Positions 1 to 6,612 of a DNA stretch of 31,752 nt are shown piece after piece. Within the stretch, counting starts at the first letter, position 1. Each line of letters begins with the position of its first letter. Under the pieces are notes generated by a model. That model was not told the origin of the DNA. It did not search any database and saw only the letters and a program-made list of their open reading frames with translations. This DNA comes from RGIG4140 sp045532865 (GTDB taxonomy: Bacteria; Pseudomonadota; Alphaproteobacteria; CAAHEQ01; UBA3637). The position numbers were made by a program, and so were the translations under genes. The DNA lies in assembly GCA_045532865.1 (NCBI GenBank), contig JAZSGT010000063.1:1-31752 (forward strand), in the 5' to 3' direction.

Positions 1-519
1 AATAATTGATAATTGCCAAGAATTATAAATTAAAACAAAAATCAAAGAAATAGATGAAAATAAACGAGTGGTAAATAATTTTAAATTAGATAATAAACCT
101 CTGCAGGCCATATCTGCATCTTGATTAAAGCGAAACATAACATCGCCAGAAGTAGATTTATCAAAGAATGTTGCGTCACATCGCATCATCTTTTTAAATA
201 GATCTTTTTTTAAATCCATAGTGATTTTATTTCCAACCCATGTGTTAAGATACGTTGCCGCATAATTTAAAAGACTTTGAAATAAGCTAAAAAGTATAAT
301 TAACAAAGGCAATAAAGATGTGGCTTTTACACTTTTTTCAATCATTACGATATCCATATAAGGCTTTAACACCCATGCAATAACAGCATCCATTGCCCCT
401 AAAGGTAACGTAACTAATATAGCAAGAATTGCACGCCATAAATATGGCTTTACATATGGGTATATTTTTGCATAATTAATGACAATAAAATTGCTTTTTA
501 ATTTATTTTTTAAGTTCAT
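1..519 (-). CDS. ABC exporter, N-terminal transmembrane domain (partial)
   Basis: The gene starts at an ATG at 519 with AAAGGA 5 nt upstream and runs off the left edge, leaving 173 codons. Two hydrophobic segments (about residues 24-52 and 65-90) are followed by a stretch resembling the intracellular loop of type I exporters: GNKITMDLKKDLFKKMM, then FFDKSTSGDVMFRFNQD. That order is typical of the membrane domain of MsbA-like lipid or drug exporters, whose nucleotide-binding domain would lie beyond the window. The substrate cannot be told. Nearby genes do not help, because the next gene is a recombinase on mobile-element debris. Confidence is high for the ABC membrane domain and low for an exact MsbA role. 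Confidence 0.8.
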   Translation of the reverse strand, partial: MNLKNKLKSNFIVINYAKIYPYVKPYLWRAILAILVTLPLGAMDAVIAWVLKPYMDIVMIEKSVKATSLLPLLIILFSLFQSLLNYAATYLNTWVGNKITMDLKKDLFKKMMRCDATFFDKSTSGDVMFRFNQDADMACRGLLSNLKLFTTRLFSSISLIFVLIYNSWQLSII

Positions 520-799
520 TTTATTCCTTTTGTGTTAAATTTAGCACTCTATTCAAATCTGTACATTGCATATAATTCAACGTTCATTCAAAATATTGTT
601 TTTTGTTTCAAACGAACACTTAATTCTTATACTTCTGTTTACATATAAAAATCAACTTTATTTTGTTTAAAAAGCACATTTTTTTAGAAGAACAAGAAAC
701 TATAAAAAGTATCGTCATTTATACAAGTATTTAGCATCTGGCGTTCGTTAAATTATATCGCATAATAGAGACGCTTTTTGTGGATAAAAGCCTTAGTAT
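520..799. other. AT-rich intergenic stretch without a recognised gene
   Basis: This lies between the exporter start and the end of the recombinase remnant. I see no convincing ORF, RNA hairpin or terminator. Some TTGAAT-like hexamers lie upstream of the exporter on the minus strand, but none pairs with a good -10 box at normal spacing. Confidence 0.4.
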
Positions 800-865
800 C
801 TAATGTTTTAATGTTTTCAAAAATTCATAAATTGTAAAAATACTAACATTCATAAGTTTGGCAAT

Positions 866-1396
866 TTATGTTTTAGGCACACCTTTATTTAATAGCTTTA
901 TGATATCTTGCTCTTTTCCATCAAGAATATGCTTTTTATTTTTACTTCCAAATTTATGTCCGAGCTTACGACCGCTAGCTTTTATGCGAGATAAAGCCTC
1001 TTTAGTACGTTGACTTATTAGATTCCTTTCTATTTCTGCTGATAAGGAAAAAGCAAAAGCTAAAACTTTGCTTTGAATATCTGCTCCAAGGCGATAATTA
1101 TCTTTAATAGTCCAAACTTGAACTTCTTTTTGCATGCAAATATTAAGAATGGTCATAATTTGTAGCAAATTTCTACCTAAACGTGAAATTTCAGAACAAA
1201 TCAACACATCTCTAGATTTTAATCTTTTTAGAGCTTTGCCTAATTTACGCTTTTCAAAATCTTTAGTGCCACTGATAGTTTCAGTTATCCATTTATCAAC
1301 TTTAATATTTTCTTTTAAGCAAAAATTATTAATTTCAAATTCTTGATTCTCTAGTGTTTGTTTATCTGTACTAACTCTAATATAACCGTATATCAT
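866..1396 (-). CDS. serine site-specific recombinase (resolvase/invertase), C-terminus cut short by an in-frame TAA
   Basis: The start is the ATG at 1396, preceded by AAGGAG 6 nt upstream; a longer frame to 1435 lacks such a site. The N-terminus MIYGYIRVSTDKQTLENQ carries the resolvase signature with catalytic Ser9. The regions SGTKDFEKR and LICSEISRLGRNLLQI match the small serine recombinase catalytic domain (Pin/Mpi-type invertases). After the linker the frame reads LLNKGVPKT and stops at TAA (866-868). The same frame continues for 21 more codons to TAG at 800-802 with IAKLMNVSIFTIYEF, which looks like the second half of a recombinase helix-turn-helix. So the catalytic domain is intact but DNA binding is probably lost. 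It sits beside phage debris and a tRNA-Pro attachment-like duplication, so it is probably the decaying recombinase of a former mobile element. Confidence 0.85.
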   Translation of the reverse strand: MIYGYIRVSTDKQTLENQEFEINNFCLKENIKVDKWITETISGTKDFEKRKLGKALKRLKSRDVLICSEISRLGRNLLQIMTILNICMQKEVQVWTIKDNYRLGADIQSKVLAFAFSLSAEIERNLISQRTKEALSRIKASGRKLGHKFGSKNKKHILDGKEQDIIKLLNKGVPKT

Positions 1397-1420
1397 TATC
1401 TTCTCCTTATAATCTATACA

Positions 1421-1452
1421 AAAAATACCTCTCATTATTGCTAATGAGAGGT
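1421..1452 (-). terminator. intrinsic terminator after the phage remnant
   Basis: A perfect 11-bp stem, ACCTCTCATTA (1427-1437) with TAATGAGAGGT (1442-1452), closes a 4-nt loop. On the minus strand it is followed by a run of six T. It overlaps the stop codon of the small phage ORF and would end its transcript before the recombinase. Confidence 0.75.
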
Positions 1453-1599
1453 GCAGATTTCATCATATATTATGTTATTTCGGTCAATTTGCCGGATAGT
1501 TTCGGGGGTGTCATGCTCATAATCCGCATAAATCGGCTCGTAAATTAGGCAAAAATCACCGTTTATATTTGTCGTGCAAAAAGCAATTACCTCGTTTAT
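1441..1599 (-). pseudogene. small phage-type ORF with a lost start codon
   Basis: An open frame of 52 codons reads NEVIAFCTTNINGDFCLIYE, then PIYADYEHDTPETIRQIDRN, and ends at TAG 1441-1443. The position where a start is expected, right after AGAAAGGAAA, holds ATA (1597-1599) rather than ATG. It overlaps the TAA stop of the preceding frame. One G-to-A change would turn a usual ATGA stop/start overlap into the present ATAA. The codon and base composition is less AT-rich than the surroundings. No function is recognised. Calling it a broken gene is inference; use of a rare ATA or ATT start cannot be excluded. Confidence 0.5.
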
Positions 1600-1805
1600 T
1601 TTCCTTTCTGAATAGTTTCGTTTGAATAAGGTTGTATGCCGTTTTCGTGTCTGATAATCGTCTTGATAAATACAATTAATGTGCCGATTTCAGTCAAATC
1701 AACTTTGCCGTCCGGTGTAATTCCAAGCTGAGCGGCCACACTTTGAATGTAGGCTTGTGTTTGGTTCTCGCTCGGTGGAGCGTATCGGCTGATTATCTTT
1801 CTTGG
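1596..1805 (-). pseudogene. C-terminal fragment of a phage structural (P5-like) protein
   Basis: The open frame of 69 residues reads KIISRYAPPSENQTQAYI, then QSVAAQLGITPDGKVDL and IIRHENGIQPYSNETI. This matches my memory of a phage structural or virion-lysis protein family in which a 'RYAPPSEN..AYI' block precedes a 'HENG..PYS' block near the C-terminus. The N-terminal half normally found before 'KIISRYAPPSEN' is missing. The frame runs backwards into a TAG (1806-1808), and immediately beyond it lies a tRNA-Pro 3'-end copy. The gene therefore seems to have been cut by recombination at a tRNA attachment site. Stop TAA is at 1596-1598. No start codon remains. Confidence 0.6.
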
Positions 1806-1809
1806 CTAA

Positions 1810-1829
1810 TGGTCGGAGTAGGGGGATTT
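1810..1829 (-). repeat. duplicated tRNA-Pro 3' end with CCA (attachment-site-like)
   Basis: On the minus strand this reads AAATCCCCCTACTCCGACCA. It matches the last 17 nt of the intact tRNA-Pro (1994-2010) at 16 of 17 positions. Unlike the intact gene, it is followed by an encoded CCA. This is what a tRNA 3'-end integration footprint looks like. It lies 181 bp downstream of the tRNA end and directly abuts the truncated phage gene. Confidence 0.65.
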
Positions 1830-1958
1830 TGCTATGGCTTTTAGCCTTCGCTGTCCTTGAAAAATTTTGTTACACAAAATCGGCATACTTGCGTCTGCCT
1901 TTTTTCGGTGGTTGAACCCACTTCCTTCGTGGCTTCAAACCCACTTACTTTTAAATAT
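1830..1958. repeat. tRNA-Pro-associated insert, possible small repeat element
   Basis: This short unit, less AT-rich than its surroundings, lies between the tRNA 3'-end copy and the tRNA terminator. It holds CCTTCGCTGTCCTT (1845-1858), a hairpin ATTTTGT-TAC-ACAAAAT, ACTTGCG (1887-1893), and two near-direct repeats, TTGAACCCACTT and TTCAAACCCACTT. The order CCT(T)CGCTG..CC, ACTTGCG, CCTTT..CGGT..ACCC is also found beside tRNA-Asn (16771-16896) in the same orientation relative to the tRNA. No good coding frame is present. Confidence 0.45.
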
Positions 1959-1988
1959 AAAAAAACCACCCAAAAGGTGGCTTTTTTT
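1959..1988. terminator. terminator of tRNA-Pro (bidirectional)
   Basis: Stem CCACC (1966-1970) with GGTGG (1976-1980) is flanked by A and T runs on both sides. On the minus strand it lies 6 nt after the tRNA-Pro 3' end and is followed by seven T. Confidence 0.8.
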
Positions 1989-1993
1989 ATATT

Positions 1994-2067
1994 TCGGAGT
2001 AGCGGGATTTGAACCCACGACCACTCGCCCCCCAGACGAGTGCGCTACCAGGCTGCGCTATACTCCG
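1994..2067 (-). tRNA. tRNA-Pro(GGG)
   Basis: The cloverleaf is complete on the minus strand: acceptor stem CGGAGTA/TACTCCG, D-stem GCGC/GCGC, anticodon stem CTCGT/GCGAG with loop CTGGGGG (anticodon GGG), T-stem GTGGG/CCCGC with loop TTCAAAT, and discriminator A. CCA is not encoded at this copy, although a 3'-end copy 181 bp downstream does carry CCA. Confidence 0.95.
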
Positions 2068-2146
2068 GCATTTCTTTCTTTTTTTATCTAGCAGATTAAT
2101 TTTTAATCCAACTTTATTCCTTTTGCAAGTATTTTTTAAAAAGAGG

Positions 2147-2175
2147 TTGCATTTTTTTTGAATATTGTTTAAAAT
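2147..2175 (+). promoter_or_regulatory. putative promoter of tyrS
   Basis: TTGCAT (2147-2152), a 17-bp spacer and TAAAAT (2170-2175) end about 30 nt before the tyrS start. It is the only good sigma70-like pair in the 140-bp gap between tRNA-Pro and tyrS. Confidence 0.5.
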
Positions 2176-2207
2176 TACTTTGATTTATTTAACAAAAGGA
2201 TGGAAAA

Positions 2208-3467
2208 ATGTCTGATAATTTTTTTGAATACTTAAAAGAACGTGGTTATGTTTACCAATCAACCCATGAAGAAGAGATTAAAGCTATTTTAAATTCGGAT
2301 AAAAAAATCACTTTTTATTTAGGGATTGACCCAACAGCTGATAGTCTTCATATCGGACATTTCTTTGCTTTAATGATGTTCCGTCATTTGCAACGCAAGG
2401 GGCACAGAGGGATTTTGGTTGTAGGTGGTGCAACAGCGCTTGTTGGCGACCCAACGGGTAAATCTGATATGCGTAAAATGCTTACGAAAGAAGATGTCGC
2501 TCATAATGTGGCTGAAGTTAAACGTCTTGCTGCACGTTTTATCAAGACAGAAGGTGAAAATGCTGCAATGATTTTGGATAATTCAGAATGGATTAACTCA
2601 TTTAATTATGTTGATTTTATGCGAATTGTTGGAACACACTTTAATGTGAATAAAATGCTTGCTTCAGATGCTTATTCAAAACGTTTGGAGAATGGTGGTT
2701 TAACATTCCTTGAAATGGGTTACATGCTTATGCAAGCGTATGATTTTGTGCATTTAAACAGAACTTATGACTGTGTGCTTGAAATTGGTGGTTCTGATCA
2801 ATGGGGTAACATTGTGGCAGGGACTGAACTTAGCCGTAAGATGAACTTCCACGATGAAGGGAATGCAACTTCTGATAAACCAGACACATTTGGGTTAACA
2901 TGTCCACTTTTGATGACCAAAGAAGGTAAAAAGATGGGTAAGACTGAATCTGGTACGCTTTGGGTGGCAAGGGATAAGACAACCTCCTATGCATTCTATC
3001 AATATTTCTACAATACTGCGGATGCTGATACAGAGATGTTGTTGAAACTGTTTACGGATATTCCAACTAAAGAAATTGAAGAGTTATGCAAAACTGATAT
3101 TATTGCAGCTAAAAAGAAAATGGCTTTTGAAGTTACAAAACTTGTCCATGGGGAAGAAGAAGCTCAAAAAGCGGTTGAAGCAGCTCAATCTTTGTTTGGG
3201 GCAGGGGTGAATATGGAAAATGTGCCAACAGCAACATTTGATAAAGCAAAATTTGAAGCAGGAGTTAATGCCGTTGATTTGTCTGTTGAAGTGGGCTTAT
3301 TCCCATCTAAAGGAGAAGCAAGACGTATGATTCAACAAGGAGGGTTAACCATTGATGATGAAAAAGTTTCGTCACCAACAGATTCTGTTCAAGTCAAAGC
3401 AGAAAATAAGGACTTTTTGCTCCTTAGAAAAGGAAAAAAGAATTTTTTACGTGTTGTATTGGAATAA
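2208..3467 (+). CDS. tyrS: tyrosyl-tRNA synthetase
   Basis: Class I aminoacyl-tRNA synthetase that charges tRNA-Tyr with tyrosine in the cytoplasm. The length of 419 residues is normal for bacterial TyrRS. HIGH is at residues 48-51 (SLHIGHFFALM). The KMSKS-loop equivalent is KMGKT at about 242-246. The tyrosine-pocket region YMLMQAYDFVHL and the block CVLEIGGSDQWGNI are present. The last 70 residues (SKGEARRMIQQGGLTIDDEKV) form an S4-type RNA-binding domain. The start is supported by AAGGATGG about 6-13 nt upstream. It is convergent with the RNase J-like gene, leaving only 5 nt between stop codons, so 3' ends may overlap. Confidence 0.97.
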   Translation: MSDNFFEYLKERGYVYQSTHEEEIKAILNSDKKITFYLGIDPTADSLHIGHFFALMMFRHLQRKGHRGILVVGGATALVGDPTGKSDMRKMLTKEDVAHNVAEVKRLAARFIKTEGENAAMILDNSEWINSFNYVDFMRIVGTHFNVNKMLASDAYSKRLENGGLTFLEMGYMLMQAYDFVHLNRTYDCVLEIGGSDQWGNIVAGTELSRKMNFHDEGNATSDKPDTFGLTCPLLMTKEGKKMGKTESGTLWVARDKTTSYAFYQYFYNTADADTEMLLKLFTDIPTKEIEELCKTDIIAAKKKMAFEVTKLVHGEEEAQKAVEAAQSLFGAGVNMENVPTATFDKAKFEAGVNAVDLSVEVGLFPSKGEARRMIQQGGLTIDDEKVSSPTDSVQVKAENKDFLLLRKGKKNFLRVVLE

Positions 3468-3472
3468 CAAAA

Positions 3473-5203
3473 TTATTCTTTAACACGCCTTTCAAGAGAA
3501 GCTCGCATATAATTTAAAAGTGCGAGCTTATTCTTGTTTGTGTGAGTTTGAATGGCGCCACCACCCAAGCTGAAAATCTTTTTATATTCAACTTTTTGGG
3601 CTGAAATTTGATTTTCTTGCACCAAATCGATTGAAAAGGATACATTTTTTGCCATAGCATCACCTTTGAATGAAAGCCATTGTTGGGGTTGTGGTTGGTT
3701 AACAATGGATGTAAAACCAGAGGGGTCCAAATGAATTTCATTTCCGTTTGTAAGATGAAATGTTTGAGCTTTAATAATTTTGGCGCATTTTTCGGTGTTT
3801 CTGAGTTGATTTTCATCTCCATGAACAGGGATAATCATCAATTCGTCCTCAAAATTTGAGCGATGATGTTTGATGCTGCTCAAAATGGAGATTGTTTCTT
3901 TAAATGTTGCATGTCCTGTTCTTTGAAGTGGTCGCATTGGGAATTCTCCAAGTGAAAGGGTATCACTGGTTTGGTTTTGAATAATTTGTCCTTTGTTTTG
4001 TTCAGCCAACAAGGTTGTCATTTCTTTCATATTTTTATGAATGTCATCCACAGGGATGGCTCTTTGAGAAAGGGCAACCAAAGAAGAGCTATCCAATAAA
4101 AATGAGTTGTGGCAACGTTTTGCGACACGAACAAGACCGGATAACATATCTGCATTGTTGTTTAGTCCTTCTGCAAAAGCACCGGAAAAAATAACAACCT
4201 GTTTTTGAGGACTAAATGATTTGATAAAATCACTTAAATTACCTTCTTGAATGTTCGTATGATTATAAACTGTTCCTTCAAAATCATCCAAAACGCCAGC
4301 TTTTTGTAATTCATCATAAACAAGGCGTTGCATATATCCGTCAATGAAAACTTTGCGCCCAGTTTGTTTTGCGGCTGTTAAAATGGGCGCCATATTTTGT
4401 GTACTTCTTGAAATAACAGCACTAATGATGCGTTTGTTTGTCTCTTGCATCAGCTGAGCCCAATTACTTGTTGTTTCTTTAAATGTAAGCTCTTGATTTT
4501 GCTTATTTGAAACAGAGGTAGAATCTGTTAAAACATGGGTCACATATAAGGAGTTTAAAAGATTGTTAAATTCCTCTTGTTGATAGCCATTCCCGAAGAG
4601 AACATCTGAAAGATTAAAGTCTCCCAAGTGCATGATGCCAACATGGTTTTGGCCATTAACTTTTGTGAGGATGTGATATCCTAATGATCCAACGGTTGTG
4701 TGTGATACATTAAAAGGTGTAATGGTGATGTCTTTTGAAAGTTGAAAAGCCTTTTGAATAGGGTTCATCTCGGGTAATTCTAAAACACCTTCTTCAATTA
4801 AAATTCGCCCAAGGACAGAAAGAGTTTCTTTTGATGCATAGATGCTTGGAAGGATAAAACCTGCTTTTAATAAATTAACAACACCACCAATGTGGTCTTC
4901 ATGCATATGAGTAAGGAGGAGTGCGTCAATTTGTGGAAATTTTTTACCGCCCTTTAATGTGTGATATGCTTTAAGAGCTTGGTTTGTTTGATTTTTAAGA
5001 GGGTTGTACCCAAAGTATTTGATTGCATCTGGAATAAAAACTGAGTTTGAAAAATCGCCATTTGGAAAAAGTGCTCCAAGGTCAACTAAAATGCTTGTTT
5101 TTTTGCCTTTTTCATTTATGTGTTCAATGAGGTTAGCGCTTGCGCCGATACGAGATTTATTATTTCCCCCAAGTAGTGTTAATTTTGTATGACTTTGATG
5201 CAT
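3473..5203 (-). CDS. RNase J-like metallo-beta-lactamase/beta-CASP nuclease
   Basis: A 576-residue soluble protein. The start is the ATG at 5203 with GGAG 6 nt upstream; the TTG at 5233 lies almost at the predicted transcription start and is rejected. The metal motif HxHxDH is at residues 99-104 (THMHEDHIGG), followed by SHTTVGSLGYH near 168 and LGDFN near 195. The beta-CASP half contains VISRSTQN, VIFSGAFAEG, RTGHATFKE and IIPVHGDENQL, which correspond to the RNase J motifs around the SGHA and PVHGE blocks. Known family role: 5'-3' exonuclease or endonuclease in mRNA decay and rRNA maturation. The sequence is divergent between motifs, so exact activity is inferred. Confidence 0.8.
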   Translation of the reverse strand: MHQSHTKLTLLGGNNKSRIGASANLIEHINEKGKKTSILVDLGALFPNGDFSNSVFIPDAIKYFGYNPLKNQTNQALKAYHTLKGGKKFPQIDALLLTHMHEDHIGGVVNLLKAGFILPSIYASKETLSVLGRILIEEGVLELPEMNPIQKAFQLSKDITITPFNVSHTTVGSLGYHILTKVNGQNHVGIMHLGDFNLSDVLFGNGYQQEEFNNLLNSLYVTHVLTDSTSVSNKQNQELTFKETTSNWAQLMQETNKRIISAVISRSTQNMAPILTAAKQTGRKVFIDGYMQRLVYDELQKAGVLDDFEGTVYNHTNIQEGNLSDFIKSFSPQKQVVIFSGAFAEGLNNNADMLSGLVRVAKRCHNSFLLDSSSLVALSQRAIPVDDIHKNMKEMTTLLAEQNKGQIIQNQTSDTLSLGEFPMRPLQRTGHATFKETISILSSIKHHRSNFEDELMIIPVHGDENQLRNTEKCAKIIKAQTFHLTNGNEIHLDPSGFTSIVNQPQPQQWLSFKGDAMAKNVSFSIDLVQENQISAQKVEYKKIFSLGGGAIQTHTNKNKLALLNYMRASLERRVKE

Positions 5204-5244
5204 GGACTTCTCCAAAGTAGGTCTGGATTTCAAAAGGTGAGGTC

Positions 5245-5273
5245 AGTATATCATATTTCTTCAACTTTTTCAA
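5245..5273 (-). promoter_or_regulatory. promoter of the RNase J-like gene
   Basis: On the minus strand TTGAAA (5273-5268), a 17-bp spacer and TATACT (5250-5245). The start of transcription would fall near 5238, giving a leader of about 35 nt before the chosen ATG. Confidence 0.6.
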
Positions 5274-5285
5274 ATAAATTGTTAA

Positions 5286-5303
5286 TATTTTGTTAACAAA
5301 ATA
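5286..5303. promoter_or_regulatory. 18-bp perfect palindrome between divergent promoters
   Basis: TATTTTGTTAACAAAATA is its own reverse complement. It sits 13 bp upstream of the RNase J-like -35 box and 29 bp upstream of the rplY -35 box, a suitable position for an operator. In AT-rich DNA such a palindrome could also arise by chance. Confidence 0.35.
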
Positions 5304-5331
5304 AAACAACATATTTTTATAAAAAAAGTTA

Positions 5332-5360
5332 TTGCATTTTAATTAAAAAAAGTGTATAAG
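5332..5360 (+). promoter_or_regulatory. promoter of the rplY-pth-ychF operon
   Basis: TTGCAT (5332-5337), a 17-bp spacer and TATAAG (5355-5360), followed by an approximately 80-nt leader that contains two hairpins before rplY. Confidence 0.65.
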
Positions 5361-5385
5361 GTACAAGCTTATAAAAATTATAAGT

Positions 5386-5421
5386 AAAAGACAAATTCAC
5401 CCCTGGAGGATTGTCTTTTTT
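5386..5421 (+). promoter_or_regulatory. terminator-like hairpin in the rplY leader
   Basis: A 9-bp stem AAAAGACAA (5386-5394) with TTGTCTTTT (5411-5419) closes a 16-nt loop that holds CACCCCTGGAGGA, and T residues follow. It lies between the promoter and the rplY ribosome binding site, after a weaker hairpin CTTATAA/TTATAAG (5368-5384). It could act as an attenuator or as a binding site for autoregulation by L25. This role is inference. Autogenous control of rplY is known in gammaproteobacteria, but I do not recognise this motif. Confidence 0.5.
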
Positions 5422-5446
5422 AACATTTAAATTAAAGGATAAAATT

Positions 5447-6034
5447 ATGAAAGTAACACAATTAAATGCTATTAAACGTGAAAAAGCTGGTAAGGGGGCC
5501 TCTCGCGCAAAACGTCGTGAAGGGTTCGTTCCTGCCGTTATTTATGGTGACAAAAAAGAACCTTTGATGATTGCTTTGGAAGAAAAAGTATTAGTTGCTG
5601 AAATGGGCAAAAAAGGTCTTTGGACACGTCAATATGAAATCACAGTTGACGGCGCAAGTCATCTTGTTCTTTGCCAAGACATTCAAAAACACCCAGTTTC
5701 ATTGCGTCCTGTTCACGCAGACTTCTTGCGTATTTCAAAAGATTCTGAATTAACAATTGATGTTCCATTGCGTTTTGAAAACGAAGCAACATGCCCAGGA
5801 ATCAAATTGGGTGGTGTTTTGAACATTGTTCACAGAACTTTAACTGTCAAATGTAAAGCAGACAGTATCCCTGATGCCTTCGTTATTGATTTAGCAACAG
5901 CTCAAATGGGGCAATCCATTACAGCATTTTCAATTGAAATGCCAGCTGGTGTTAAATTAACAGCAACAGAAGATTTCACAGTTGCAACAATCGTTGCTGG
6001 TCAATCTTCAACAGATGAAGCTGCACAAGGCTAA
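5447..6034 (+). CDS. rplY: 50S ribosomal protein L25 (Ctc form)
   Basis: Binds 5S rRNA in the large ribosomal subunit. The 195 residues fit the long, two-domain TL5/Ctc form. The N-terminal L25 domain (KREKAGKGASRAKRREGFVPAVIYG) and the block LVLCQDIQKHPVSLRPVHADFLRI are typical; a C-terminal beta domain follows from about residue 95. The start is the ATG at 5447 with AAAGGA 7 nt upstream. An in-frame TTG at 5411 lies inside the leader hairpin and is not used. It is the first gene of an operon with pth and ychF, a common order in alphaproteobacteria. Confidence 0.95.
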   Translation: MKVTQLNAIKREKAGKGASRAKRREGFVPAVIYGDKKEPLMIALEEKVLVAEMGKKGLWTRQYEITVDGASHLVLCQDIQKHPVSLRPVHADFLRISKDSELTIDVPLRFENEATCPGIKLGGVLNIVHRTLTVKCKADSIPDAFVIDLATAQMGQSITAFSIEMPAGVKLTATEDFTVATIVAGQSSTDEAAQG

Positions 6035-6039
6035 TTCGC

Positions 6040-6609
6040 ATGATATTGTTGGTTGGTTTGGGAAATCCTGGAAAAGAATATGCACAAACTCGCCACAATG
6101 CAGGTTTCATGGCGGTGGACGAAATTGTTCACCGCTATTTATTTTCCCCATTTAAATCTAAGTTTAAAGGTCAAATTGCAGAAGGCACTATTGAAGGGGA
6201 AAAGGTTATGGTTTTAAAACCTGAGACATATATGAATTTGTCAGGTGAAGCAGTTTTAAGTGTTTGTTCTTTTTATAAAATACCAATTCAAAATGTTGTT
6301 GTCTTTCATGATGATATGGATTTGGATGTTGGTCGGATTAAAGTTAAAAGAGGTGGGGGTGCAGGGGGCCATAATGGGCTCAAAAGTATTGATGCTCACT
6401 TAGGAAACGACTATGTTCGTGTTCGAATTGGTGTATCAAAACCCAAAACAAAAGAAGAAGTTGTGAATTGGGTATTATCTTCTTTTTCTCAGGCAGATAA
6501 AAAAACTCTTGAAAAAACGTTTGAGGGTATTGCAAAGTATGTGCCACTCGTGGTAAAAGGAGATTTAGAGAATTTTTTAAATAAACTTGTGATAGAATTA
6601 AAGGATTAG
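6040..6609 (+). CDS. pth: peptidyl-tRNA hydrolase
   Basis: Releases tRNA from prematurely dissociated peptidyl-tRNA in the cytoplasm. The length of 189 residues is standard. Asn9 (GLGNPGKEY) and catalytic His19 (TRHNAGF) are present, as are the MNLSG, FHDDMDLDVG (catalytic Asp) and GGAGGHNGLKS blocks. It starts 5 nt after the rplY stop, and a weak AAGG within the end of rplY serves as ribosome binding site, so translation is probably coupled. It is followed by ychF after 3 nt. Confidence 0.97.
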   Translation: MILLVGLGNPGKEYAQTRHNAGFMAVDEIVHRYLFSPFKSKFKGQIAEGTIEGEKVMVLKPETYMNLSGEAVLSVCSFYKIPIQNVVVFHDDMDLDVGRIKVKRGGGAGGHNGLKSIDAHLGNDYVRVRIGVSKPKTKEEVVNWVLSSFSQADKKTLEKTFEGIAKYVPLVVKGDLENFLNKLVIELKD

Positions 6610-6612
6610 AAA

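Noticed and set aside
1867..2091. 74-residue ORF on the plus strand
   Set aside because: It reads antisense through the tRNA-Pro gene and its terminator (GFEPTTTRPPDECATRLRYTP is the usual false translation of a tRNA-Pro antisense strand).
5411..5446. Upstream in-frame TTG start for rplY
   Set aside because: It sits inside the 3' arm of the leader hairpin, with GGAGG only 1 nt away; the ATG at 5447 has a normal ribosome binding site and fits L25 N-termini.
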